This document shows, one piece after another, positions 6,905 through 13,689 of a stretch of DNA of 26,461 nt. This stretch comes from a virus: positions 1 through 26,461 of IMG/VR virus record IMGVR_UViG_3300032296_000876; one strand, 5' to 3'. Numbering within the stretch: the stretch's first letter is position 1; each line of letters starts with the position of its first letter. The notes beneath the pieces are model-generated. The model saw only the letters and a program-made list of their open reading frames with translations. It was not told the origin of the DNA and did not search any database. A program made the position numbers and the translations under genes.

Positions 6905-7303
6905 CGTGTTGCTCCTTCGCTCGGTCTTTCAATGCCTGCAATAACATCTTTAACATTGATGAATCTAAATCAATTAAAGATTGTGGCGGGATAGCAGTCT
7001 CAATACTCAATCGAGCAATGAGATAGTGAATGCTATCCCTGCCAAGACCTACAGGGGGTCAGACTCAGCAACCTCGACACTCTTGAGTTCATCAAGGAAG
7101 TCGGGGCCAAAAGGTTTGACCGTGGTTCCACTTAACCTAAGACCTTCCCAAGAAAGCCAATAGACCGAAGTTTGCATTTCATCGTCTCTAAAAGCCTTGT
7201 GAAAACCCTTTTTTGCATATAATTCAAAGGCGTATTCAAGTCTTGGTGTGATCTCAATATGGTGAACTGTGTTATCCACCATTGTGACTATTAACTTTGC
7301 CAT
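6876..7303 (-). CDS. Tail assembly chaperone, -1 frameshift fusion product (G-T type)
   Basis: The 84-codon gene ending at 7049 runs into a C5 run (7054-7058) two codons before its TAG. In the -1 frame there is an open stretch of 59 codons from the CCT at 7055-7053 to a TGA at 6878-6876, giving a 142-aa fusion. The extension reads 'VGLGRDSIHYLIARL', then helices including 'LIDLDSSMLKMLLQALKDRAKEQ', and a basic end. Siphoviruses between lambda and mycobacteriophages encode two tail-assembly chaperones here, the longer by -1 slippage. The 145 bp after the short gene would otherwise be empty. The fusion would bind the tape measure protein and guide tail tube assembly. CCC can re-pair with CCC after a -1 step, but no downstream stimulatory structure was evaluated. 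Confidence 0.72.
7049..7303 (-). CDS. Tail assembly chaperone, short form (G-like)
   Basis: 84 aa, the unshifted product. The start has a strong GGGGGAACAAA site before ATG. The sequence 'MAKLIVTMVDNTVHHIEITPRLEYAFELYAKKGFHKAFRDDEMQTSVYWLSWEGLRLSG...VKPFGPDFLDELKSVEVAESDPL' has the pattern of actinophage short tail chaperones ('iEitp.....fE...k.gf..af....q.....wl.WealrrsG..v..fd.fld.l..ve'). It lies between the major tail protein and the tape measure region, its standard position. With the longer frameshift product it would coat the tape measure protein until the tube polymerises around it. Confidence 0.85.
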   Translation of the reverse strand: MAKLIVTMVDNTVHHIEITPRLEYAFELYAKKGFHKAFRDDEMQTSVYWLSWEGLRLSGTTVKPFGPDFLDELKSVEVAESDPL

Positions 7304-7325
7304 TTTGTTCCCCCTATTTGGTTTC

Positions 7326-7745
7326 TTAGAATGTGCCTGTTGTTGTGACTGCGACTGTGCCTGATACGTTAAATGTCAAACTCATCATTCCGAGATCGCC
7401 AACTGCACCGTTAATATCTGTGGTGTTGTTTACAAGGCAGGTCATTGTGTACAAAGGATTTGTTGCAGATACTGCGGTTCCCTTTTGCTGAAGTAGCACA
7501 ATTGGAACATTTGTTCCCCATGCTGCTTGCAATGTTGGAAGAACAGTTGATGATGCCGTGTCATTGTTCAGGTCAATAGTTACGCTTGCAGCTTCAAGAC
7601 CTTTTACAAACTTGTGTCCACTATCGCCCATGCTGGTGACTTCCAGTTCATCAAATGTGCGGTTTAGTGTTACTGATGTGACATACGCTGAAAGGTCAAC
7701 GGAATTTATTTTCACGCCGACATTATTGTTAAGAAATACAGCCAT
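7326..7745 (-). CDS. Major tail protein
   Basis: 139 aa, start preceded by GAGG. The sequence 'MAVFLNNNVGVKINSVDLSAYVTSVTLNRTFDELEVTSMGDSGHKFVKGLEAASVTIDLNND' is typical of siphovirus tail tube proteins: an N-terminal beta strand pair, 'DLS.yv.sv.l....d.levTsmgd..hkf..Gl....v...l..d'. It continues with 'GTNVPIVLLQQKGTAVSATNPLYTMTCLVNN...GDLGMMSLTFNVSG'. It polymerises to the tail tube. The position, before the chaperone and tape measure genes, is canonical. No Ig-like C-terminal domain is present. Confidence 0.85.
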   Translation of the reverse strand: MAVFLNNNVGVKINSVDLSAYVTSVTLNRTFDELEVTSMGDSGHKFVKGLEAASVTIDLNNDTASSTVLPTLQAAWGTNVPIVLLQQKGTAVSATNPLYTMTCLVNNTTDINGAVGDLGMMSLTFNVSGTVAVTTTGTF

Positions 7746-7749
7746 GAGA

Positions 7750-7857
7750 TTATTCCTCGTCTTTCTTGGTAGGTACTGGCTTTGTTGTTGATGTTTCTAC
7801 CTGACCAATTTTGATCAGGAATGCTTCGTTATCTTTTTTCCATTCTTCGATGTTCAT
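7750..7857 (-). CDS. Small 35-aa protein before the major tail gene
   Basis: A 35-codon ORF, MNIEEWKKDNEAFLIKIGQ followed by VETSTTKPVPTKKDEE. It has a good ribosome-binding site (GGAG, five bases, ATG), begins directly against the stop of the upstream gene and ends four bases before the major tail start, so it fills the gap exactly. It is highly charged, probably one helix plus a disordered tail. I do not recognise it. The spacing argues it is translated. It could be a small head-tail or tail assembly factor. Confidence 0.6.
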   Translation of the reverse strand: MNIEEWKKDNEAFLIKIGQVETSTTKPVPTKKDEE

Positions 7858-8265
7858 TTATTCTCCTTCTCCCCACACTGTGAGGTTGTAGCGGTATGAA
7901 AGAAACTCAATATCCCCTGACGAATAGGTACCGGCTTCGGCAGATATAACCCGCAATGTGCTACAGGCACCGCCCAAAGTCAGATCAGATTCAATTGCTG
8001 CCTTGATTGAGTAATCCCCCGAACCCTGCAAATACTTATCAAGATCGGTTTGCCCTGATCGCTCTGAAAAACGCTGAACTAAAACAACAACGTCAAGTGT
8101 TGCCTGATCTAATCCGCGTGTGTTAGCAAGATCAAATGTAAAATTTAATTGGCCTACGACTGCAGCAGGTGCAACGGCAGGTGTTGGAATCAGCTCGTAA
8201 ACCCTCATGCCTGGAATTGACTCAAGGTTGGCTTTTAAGCCCTTACGAATAAGCGTTGGCTGCAT
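7858..8265 (-). CDS. Tail terminator-like / tail completion protein
   Basis: 135 aa. 'MQPTLIRKGLKANLESIPGMRVYELIPTPAVAPAAVVGQLNFTFDLANTRGLDQATLDVVVLVQRFSERSGQTDLDKYLQGSGDYSIKAAIESDLTLGGACSTLRVISAE...YSSGDIEFLSYRYNLTVWGEGE' has the alpha/beta pattern of the gpU-like tail terminator fold common in actinophages ('l.a..gl.aY...P....p.....': a helix, a strand, a long pairing strand, then 'yL.gsG..SI..aie.d.tLgG....l.v'). It lies just before the major tail gene, the normal position of the terminator that caps the tube and joins it to the head. The start overlaps the upstream stop (TAATG). Confidence 0.72.
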   Translation of the reverse strand: MQPTLIRKGLKANLESIPGMRVYELIPTPAVAPAAVVGQLNFTFDLANTRGLDQATLDVVVLVQRFSERSGQTDLDKYLQGSGDYSIKAAIESDLTLGGACSTLRVISAEAGTYSSGDIEFLSYRYNLTVWGEGE

Positions 8266-8873
8266 TAGTATGCCAACCCGTTGTTCTTGCGCATAGGGCG
8301 CAGCAGTGCCTCTACATCGGCATCTAGTTTGGCAGCAAGGCGCACTGTTCCAAGGTCGGTGTTGCCAGCAATTCCAAATGGTGACTGATTACGCAAGAAC
8401 AGGCGTGATGCCTGAATCTTGGCTGCAGTCTTAACTTCAAAAGGTACTGATGACCACCCAAAGATACCTCTGAGCCGTACAGATTGTGGCAAGTTAGCAG
8501 GGAAAATGTATGAGCCAACTGCCAGGATTCGACTTAATGGCCAACCGCGTGAAGGATTGTTTACGGGTTCAAACATACGATCTGAAACAGTCCACACTGT
8601 CTGATAAAGCTGATCAAAAGTATCATCAGTGGCAATTTCAGAAAGGCTTACAAAGTCATCAACAACTACAGTGTAAAAATCAGTTGGGCTATAGTAACGG
8701 GTGGCAGGTGCTGCTTCAGTGCCATCTTTGTAAAAGAATCGGCCACAATAATCATCAATCATTCTGCTCGCCGTAGCAATTGCAAGTTCAATGGCAGCGT
8801 TATCAATTGAATCATCAAGGTTCAAAGAATCCTTGACTTCATTCAATGTTGTGTAGCCGTTAGTTATCGCCAC
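8265..8873 (-). CDS. Head-tail connector / adaptor protein (gp6-like)
   Basis: 202 aa, GTG start. The N-terminal half 'YTTLNEVKDSLNLDDSIDNAAIELAIATASRMIDDYCGRFFYKD' is the helical core of phage head-tail connector proteins ('lv.l.dl...l.l.d..dd..l..ai..As..id..cgR.F'). The C-terminal half has 'LPQSVRLRGIFGWSSVPFEVKTAAKIQASRLFLRNQSPFGIAG' followed by 'LDADVEALLRPMRKNNGLAY', also typical. It forms the ring below the portal to which the tail docks. The start lies inside the end of the upstream 41-aa ORF (14-nt overlap), so coupling is likely; its own ribosome-binding site is weak. Confidence 0.85.
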   Translation of the reverse strand: MAITNGYTTLNEVKDSLNLDDSIDNAAIELAIATASRMIDDYCGRFFYKDGTEAAPATRYYSPTDFYTVVVDDFVSLSEIATDDTFDQLYQTVWTVSDRMFEPVNNPSRGWPLSRILAVGSYIFPANLPQSVRLRGIFGWSSVPFEVKTAAKIQASRLFLRNQSPFGIAGNTDLGTVRLAAKLDADVEALLRPMRKNNGLAY

Positions 8874-8985
8874 GCTGTTTTCTCGTTTCTACTTTGGGAA
8901 CCATTGCGCGTTCAAGTGCAGGGATAGCGGTTGCGGTTTCCTTCGATTTTACCTTAATTTTCAAAATTCTTTTTAGAAGTTCCAT
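8860..8985 (-). CDS. Small basic 41-aa protein
   Basis: A 41-codon ORF, MELLKRILKIKVKSKETATA followed by IPALERAMVPKVETRKQRGDN. It overlaps the glycosyltransferase end by 13 nt and the connector start by 14 nt, filling the only gap between them. It is strongly basic with an amphipathic N-terminal helix. No family is recognised. Similar short basic ORFs occur next to capsid and connector genes in actinophages and may bind DNA or the portal. The start signal is weak (AGGCAG), so I give it moderate confidence. Confidence 0.5.
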   Translation of the reverse strand: MELLKRILKIKVKSKETATAIPALERAMVPKVETRKQRGDN

Positions 8986-9650
8986 AAATCGTGCTGCCTA
9001 TCACTTAATAAATAACTCTTTGAGTGAGGCAAGATCGCCCCTGTGTTCACATAGATTGGGAAACCAAGGGAACGAACACGCCGGCAGAATTGCAGGTCCT
9101 CGCCTATCCAATCACCGTTTAATGGGCCATCCCAAAACCAACACCAGTCTGTGCCTTGGTGTGAATCGGCATTAGCTTGCATTGTTTCAAATACGCTACG
9201 GTGAACTAGCAGGCAACCAGTACCTGCTGCATCTACTTGAAAAACTGAATCTTTGTCGTACTTATCAAGCGGAATAAAACCTTCAGGGGCATCCATAAAA
9301 ATTGTCGGCATTGGCCGTGGGTAAGGATTGCCATTATCAAAACTAGCAAAGACAAGCCCTGCGACAATTGGGCGGTCTTTTTCGTGCGCCGTTTCAGTTA
9401 ACTTATCAAATGCCTCAACCGTGAGAACTTCATCTGAGTCCATCATCAAAAGCCAATCGGACTTGGTTTCTAAAAACTGCTTAACTACACGATTGCGTTG
9501 CTTAGATAAAAGCCCTGAGCCTCTTACGCGAACAAATGTGCCAAGGCGTGATGATCTAGAAAGTGCAATTTGAATAAGGCTAAATGCAAACTCGCCATTG
9601 ACTGTGCCTGGGTCACAAGTGCCAATTGATACTTTATGAGCTGATTTCAT
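8973..9650 (-). CDS. Glycosyltransferase family 2-like enzyme
   Basis: 225 aa. A GT-A fold pattern: an N-terminal strand (KVSIGTCDPGTVNGEFAFSL), 'LSKQRNRVVKQFLET' before 'SDWLLMMDSDEVLT', where Asp71-Ser-Asp73 is the DxD metal/nucleotide-sugar site. 'VDAAGTGCLLVHRSVF' at about 140-154 and 'WIGEDLQFCRRVRSLGFPIYVNTG' at about 181-204 follow, the latter holding the usual acceptor-site Glu-Asp. His209 follows. No membrane segment is present, so it is cytoplasmic. It lies between the capsid and connector genes, which suggests it glycosylates a virion protein, but modification of DNA or host surface cannot be excluded. Its ribosome-binding site lies in a hairpin. Confidence 0.82.
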   Translation of the reverse strand: MKSAHKVSIGTCDPGTVNGEFAFSLIQIALSRSSRLGTFVRVRGSGLLSKQRNRVVKQFLETKSDWLLMMDSDEVLTVEAFDKLTETAHEKDRPIVAGLVFASFDNGNPYPRPMPTIFMDAPEGFIPLDKYDKDSVFQVDAAGTGCLLVHRSVFETMQANADSHQGTDWCWFWDGPLNGDWIGEDLQFCRRVRSLGFPIYVNTGAILPHSKSYLLSDRQHDLWNF

Positions 9651-9666
9651 AGATTCCCCCGAATCT
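9651..9666 (-). promoter_or_regulatory. Hairpin enclosing the glycosyltransferase ribosome-binding site
   Basis: Immediately before the ATG at 9650 the minus strand reads AGATTC-GGGG-GAATCT. The six-base arms are perfect and the loop is GGGG, so the G-run that serves as the Shine-Dalgarno site sits in the loop and upper stem. Folding would limit ribosome access and lower or regulate translation of the glycosyltransferase relative to capsid genes. Confidence 0.5.
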
Positions 9667-9674
9667 TTGGTGAA

Positions 9675-9716
9675 GTGTGGGTTGGGCTAATCGGGGGGAA
9701 CTAACCCAACCCACAC
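9675..9716 (-). terminator. Strong hairpin downstream of the capsid gene
   Basis: Perfect 12-bp inverted repeat, GTGTGGGTTGGG and CCCAACCCACAC, around an 18-base loop. It begins 18 nt after the capsid stop codon at 9734. On the minus strand no T-run follows the stem, so it is not a standard intrinsic terminator. It may be a partial terminator, a processing site or a 3' stabiliser of the capsid message. Confidence 0.55.
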
Positions 9717-9733
9717 AATGTTTACCTTCTAGT

Positions 9734-11083
9734 TTAGAAAGTAGGTGCTACCAAGCCGGTGCCTGAGATAATTGAGGCAGCCTTTGGATAACGCTCTGCA
9801 GAAAACGCGCCGAAGCCGTAAACAACAGACTTGATTGTAAGTGTTGAAGCGCCTGTTGCATCAAATGAGAGTGCAAAAGGTGAACCTGGCTGCTCCCAAA
9901 GGTGCATTTCAGGTGCTGCAACGCAATAGATTTCATCCTGATTTGTTGCTGCGCCGTAAGTTGTACCAACGTTTGCATCAGAGATGATTGGCAGACCCAT
10001 CATTGTGTAGCCTGAGTTTGCGTAACCTGCTGCGCCTGCTCCTGCTGCTGATGAGTTCATTGGACCGTTAGCAGTTGGAACTACTAGTGGACGGCCTGTT
10101 GAATCTGTCGCTGCAAGCAAGAATGCTAGGCGGCGTGGGTGCATAATCCAGTGTGTTGGTGTTTCAAAGACGTTGCTCTGAATCTGCTGAATTGCATCAG
10201 CCAACTTTGGATATAGAAGTGCAACTGTTGGTGTTGTCGCAGTGAATGTGATTGCGTTTCCACCTGAGTTGCGGATTCCCTTGAACTGTCCGTTTGAACC
10301 TGAACCGTTAAGAACCTGAGCATCAACAGTTGTGTGCCAAGAGCGAATGAGATCAGCAAGCACGAATGTATCAATGCCTGTTCCTCTTTCAATGGCCTGG
10401 CGGCTGAGATCCTGTTGTCCGGCAATCGTGCGTACAGGGATGCTCAAAAGTGTGTCATCGGCATCAGTTTCTGAAACTGCAGTGTTTTGAGTTTCTTGTA
10501 CTGCCGTTGAAGTTCCGGTTGTCATACGGGAAATTTCCAGTGACATTCCAGATGCTGGCAATGTGTGCTTTGCAGTTGCGAAATCCGCAGTTGGGCGGCC
10601 TGCGCGTGCAAATGGTGCAGCGAGATCAACTAGGTACTGTGGAACCACAAGACCTGCGAAGTTTGATGTATCAACATCACGGCGCTCGATTGATTCCTCA
10701 CGAGTGTGACGAGCTAGGCGCTCTGATGCTGCATAATCATTTTTGAATTGTGCGTTGAACGCATCCTTCACGAATGAAACAGATGCTTCAGGTGAGTATG
10801 TGCGTGCTTCGCGTGTTACAACTGCGCCACCAACAGGTGTTACGATTGCTGCAACTGAAGCGCGAGCCTCAACTGCCTTTGCATCTGCAGTTGCCTGTGC
10901 TGAGAACTTTTCGATCTTTGCATCTAGTGCGCGTGATTCCTCTACAAGAGCATCAACCTTTTCGGTTTCCTCTGTAGTAAGGTCGGTGCGAGATTCTGCG
11001 GCTACTGCCTCAAGAACTGCATCCATTTCTGCCTTAACTGCATCACGGCGCTCAAGAGCAACATCAAGATATGACTTTGACAT
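9734..11083 (-). CDS. Major capsid protein, HK97 fold
   Basis: 449 aa from the ATG at 11083, which has GGAGAAATA before it; an in-frame start 17 codons earlier lacks this. Residues about 1-90 (MSKSYLDVALERRDAVKAEM...EETEKVDALVEESRALDAKIEKF) form the charged coiled-coil delta domain used as internal scaffold and removed by the protease. The mature part runs from around 'DTSNFAGLVVPQYLVDLAAPFARAGRPTADF' and includes the N-arm, 'SIPVRTIAGQQDLSRQAIERG', the P-domain spine 'LADAIQQIQSNVFETPTHWIMHPRRLAFLLAATDSTGRPLVV', and 'MMGLPIISDANVGT'. This is the standard HK97 order. It forms the icosahedral shell. Confidence 0.92.
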   Translation of the reverse strand: MSKSYLDVALERRDAVKAEMDAVLEAVAAESRTDLTTEETEKVDALVEESRALDAKIEKFSAQATADAKAVEARASVAAIVTPVGGAVVTREARTYSPEASVSFVKDAFNAQFKNDYAASERLARHTREESIERRDVDTSNFAGLVVPQYLVDLAAPFARAGRPTADFATAKHTLPASGMSLEISRMTTGTSTAVQETQNTAVSETDADDTLLSIPVRTIAGQQDLSRQAIERGTGIDTFVLADLIRSWHTTVDAQVLNGSGSNGQFKGIRNSGGNAITFTATTPTVALLYPKLADAIQQIQSNVFETPTHWIMHPRRLAFLLAATDSTGRPLVVPTANGPMNSSAAGAGAAGYANSGYTMMGLPIISDANVGTTYGAATNQDEIYCVAAPEMHLWEQPGSPFALSFDATGASTLTIKSVVYGFGAFSAERYPKAASIISGTGLVAPTF

Positions 11084-11193
11084 TATTTCTCCAATGAGTG
11101 TTTGATTGTTTGAGGTGGTGGCAATGCTCTCCACGGCGCTTTTAGGGTGTGGGATTTGCTCCGACTTCGATCTGCTACTTGTGCAGCAGAAAC

Positions 11194-12147
11194 TTATTTT
11201 GTGTTGTTGATAATTGCTTGCGCTAGGCGCAGGGAAATTGATCGGCCTGCAGTAGCCATTGGGTCAACAGGCTCTAATTCAACTTCAGGTTCCTCAACTT
11301 CAACCACAGGTTCAAGTGTTTTAAGGCCAAGAACAACCTCAAGCATATTCTTGCCTTCCTCAAGGGAATCGTAAGAATCTGAAATTTTATCAAGTACGGC
11401 CTGAACCACAATCATTGATTCGCCATCTAGTGCGCGACCTTCTTTGATTGCCTCAATTGCAGTGCGCAAAGCCTCACGCGCTTCAACCGTTGTTGTTGGG
11501 TAGGCAGGGTATGTAACCACTGAAACATCTCCATCTGCTAATGAAACCTCGGTAAGTGTTCGCATTGAACGATCCTCAGACCATTTTTGACGAATCACAC
11601 GGAAGGCAAAACTCATTTGGTCAACATCGCCACGTTCAACTAACTTGTAAAGATCACGGCCTTCATTTGTATCTGCAATTTCTGCATCCATATACAATCC
11701 GCGATCATCCTCAGTCAACGTCAGGGTGCCATTCTTGGTACGAGCTAATGGCAAGCCTTCGTGGTTAATAAGTAAACGCACATCTGGGGTTTCTGTTAAT
11801 GTCTTGCGAAATGCGCCAGGTGCAATTCTTTCAATAAATGGAAGTGGCACGCTATCGTCATTGAAAACTGCAGCGTATCCGCGAAGGCGCATTGTGCCAT
11901 CATCTGCTTGGCGGGCTTCAACATCTCGAACTGTAAAGGTACGGCGCTCAATCTTTTTCATCTTGCTCCTAGTGTTTATTTCCCCACCTGGTTCCATATC
12001 CTCAGAAATAGAAACTGCAACCATCTGATCAATTGCATCTTGCTTATTGTCGTGGCAAGAAAGTGTTGTGTAAGAACCATCAGATTCTTGTTTGACTGTT
12101 GCCCAACCTGAGCAATCATCTTGCTTGTCTGAAATGTAATAAGGCAT
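11194..12147 (-). CDS. Prohead maturation protease (HK97 gp4 type) with N-terminal domain
   Basis: 317 aa. The protease domain begins near residue 63 (MKKIERRTFTVRDVEARQ) and contains 'LRGYAAVFNDDSVPLPFIERIAPGAFRKTL', His129 in LLINHEG and Ser179 in DQMSFAFRV, the His and Ser of the U35 protease family. Residues 1-55 are an extra small domain (MPYYISDKQDDCSGWATVKQ...CHDNKQDAIDQM) with two Cys, known from actinophage head proteins. The C-terminal 60 residues are acidic. It cleaves the capsid delta domain during maturation. The long form overlaps the portal stop (TAATG) with GAGG upstream. Met63 has its own AGGAG site, so a 255-aa form may also be made. Confidence 0.88.
   Translation of the reverse strand: MPYYISDKQDDCSGWATVKQESDGSYTTLSCHDNKQDAIDQMVAVSISEDMEPGGEINTRSKMKKIERRTFTVRDVEARQADDGTMRLRGYAAVFNDDSVPLPFIERIAPGAFRKTLTETPDVRLLINHEGLPLARTKNGTLTLTEDDRGLYMDAEIADTNEGRDLYKLVERGDVDQMSFAFRVIRQKWSEDRSMRTLTEVSLADGDVSVVTYPAYPTTTVEAREALRTAIEAIKEGRALDGESMIVVQAVLDKISDSYDSLEEGKNMLEVVLGLKTLEPVVEVEEPEVELEPVDPMATAGRSISLRLAQAIINNTK
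11959..11970 (-). promoter_or_regulatory. Internal ribosome-binding site and start in the protease gene
   Basis: AGGAG followed by CAAG and an in-frame ATG at 11961 (codon 63 of the protease). Translation from here would give a 255-aa protease without the Cys-containing N-terminal domain. The same sequence, GGAGCAAGATGAAAAAGATT, starts the small gene at 13681. Confidence 0.5.
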
Positions 12148-13541
12148 TACTGAACCTCGTATGCTGCAGTTGGGTCTGTTGGGTCAATGGTTGAAATCTG
12201 TTGTAACTGACTTGATGGCAAACCTGTGTGCTTCATATCAGGTAAACCAACCGCCTTTGTAACTGCTGATGGGTCAAAGCCAACTTGAATAAGTGCAGCA
12301 GCAATTTCAGTGCGTAGTTTCAGGCCAACATCCTTGGCATCTGAGGCATCAATGTTTTGCAGTGGCACGCGGTATTGATCGCCACTTTCAATTGGTGCCA
12401 TATCCTCGTATGCGTGAACATCATTGAGTGAAAGGAATCCTTCACGCAAGCCCTTAGTGTAAGCATCGTAACGCTCGTTTGTAGTGCCTCGCAGTAGTGC
12501 ATCAAGGTTAAAACGAATGAATCCGTCAGTTTCAGGCAACAAAGTTGATAGTGATTGCTCAATTCGCTCCAAGATTGGGCGCAATGAATACTGAACAAAT
12601 GAAAGGTTTTGGGCTTCAACTGATGCAAACGACATTGCACCGGCTACAGGATGGCCTAGTAACGCCAATGGAACGCGGAAAATACGGGCAATTTCCTCAA
12701 CACTGAATCGGCGTGTGTCTAATAACTGCGCATCTTGGGCGTTAATTGTTAGCGGTTTGAAACTTGCACCGCCTGAAAGAATACCGATCTTGCCTGCACG
12801 GTATGGACCTGTGTGGGTGATATTCCAATCACGGCCAATATCGCCTGCTTGTTCTTGCGTTAACTCGCCTGGCACTTCAATCACACCGCCTGGGTTAGCA
12901 GCGTTGCCAAAGTATGAAGCAGCGTAAGTATCGGCTGCCATTGCAGAACCAATTGTTGTTCGACAAGCTGCGATTGGTGAAAGACCATAACGCTGACCTG
13001 GCAAACGGAAATCAGGAATGTGCAAAATATCTTTGTCGCTTAGGCGTTGCTCATAAATGCCTTGGCTATCTTTGATCTTTACAAAATAGACAAGTGGTTC
13101 ATTTGGTGCAAGGCGCTCAATGCGAACATTGCGCGGGTCAACTACATAAAGTTCCTCAACGTCACCCTGATCATTGCGAACAATCAGAATGTAAGCGTTG
13201 CCTTCAAGTTTGAATGAACTAACAATTTGCTCGTAAAATTCAAGGCGTGTGGTTTCACGGTTTGGCTTTGCTATCCAAGCAGGCTGATCACCGTACACTG
13301 TGGCATAAGGCAATCGACTGCGACCACGGCGCACATACGCGCCAACGGGCAAAGATGAAACAGTGTCTGCCAATAGGCGAACGCAAGAATAAACGGTGGA
13401 CATACGAATTGCAGATTCAGGGTCAACGGTTACACCTGCAAGAGTATTAAAGGCAGGCCGCCCAGGAATCAACGGCTCAATGTACTGATTGTTTGCAGCT
13501 CGCTTACTGCCTGAACCCGCTAGTCTTTTTGATAAACTCAT
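12147..13541 (-). CDS. Portal protein (HK97 type)
   Basis: 464 aa. Standard HK97-family portal features: 'TVDPESAIRMSTVYSCVRLLADTVSSLPVGAY', 'NRETTRLEFYEQIVSSFKLEGNAYILIVRNDQGDVEELYVVDPRNVRIER', 'DILHIPDFRLPGQRYGLSPIAACRTTIGSAMAADTYAASYFGNAANPGGVIEVPGELTQEQA' and 'LDTRRFSVEEIARIFRVPLALLGHPVAGAMSFASVEAQNLSFVQYSLRPILERIEQSL', the stem and wing helices. It forms the dodecameric ring at one capsid vertex through which DNA is packaged. It lies between the large terminase and the protease, the usual order. The start overlaps the stop of the upstream small membrane protein (TAATG), with GAGAAGG before it. Confidence 0.93.
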   Translation of the reverse strand: MSLSKRLAGSGSKRAANNQYIEPLIPGRPAFNTLAGVTVDPESAIRMSTVYSCVRLLADTVSSLPVGAYVRRGRSRLPYATVYGDQPAWIAKPNRETTRLEFYEQIVSSFKLEGNAYILIVRNDQGDVEELYVVDPRNVRIERLAPNEPLVYFVKIKDSQGIYEQRLSDKDILHIPDFRLPGQRYGLSPIAACRTTIGSAMAADTYAASYFGNAANPGGVIEVPGELTQEQAGDIGRDWNITHTGPYRAGKIGILSGGASFKPLTINAQDAQLLDTRRFSVEEIARIFRVPLALLGHPVAGAMSFASVEAQNLSFVQYSLRPILERIEQSLSTLLPETDGFIRFNLDALLRGTTNERYDAYTKGLREGFLSLNDVHAYEDMAPIESGDQYRVPLQNIDASDAKDVGLKLRTEIAAALIQVGFDPSAVTKAVGLPDMKHTGLPSSQLQQISTIDPTDPTAAYEVQ

Positions 13542-13681
13542 TACTCAGCCTTCTCTGTAATCCACACAAGAAATACACCTGATACAACCAATGCCAAAGG
13601 TACTGAAATCATTGCAAGACCGGCTGCTGCAAGGCTTGCGCCTACAACTTCAACAACAATTGAAAGATCAATCTTTTTCAT
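13541..13681 (-). CDS. Small hydrophobic membrane protein, 46 aa
   Basis: 46 codons, MKKIDLSIVVEVVGASLAAA then GLAMISVPLALVVSGVFLVWITEKAE. Two hydrophobic segments (about 8-22 and 24-42) with a Pro between them could form a membrane hairpin. The start has GGGAGCAAG before ATG; the stop overlaps the portal ATG (TAATG) and the gene begins 9 nt after the large terminase stop, so it fits the array exactly. Small membrane proteins between terminase and portal occur in actinophages; the function is unknown. Localising packaging to the membrane or acting in superinfection control are only guesses. Confidence 0.72.
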   Translation of the reverse strand: MKKIDLSIVVEVVGASLAAAGLAMISVPLALVVSGVFLVWITEKAE

Positions 13682-13689
13682 CTTGCTCC

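Noticed and set aside
11084-11193. Small hairpin TCTGCT/AGCAGA in the gap before the capsid gene
   Set aside because: The stem is only 6 bp with an 8-base loop and no T-run; no gene or clear regulatory site is seen in this 110-bp gap.
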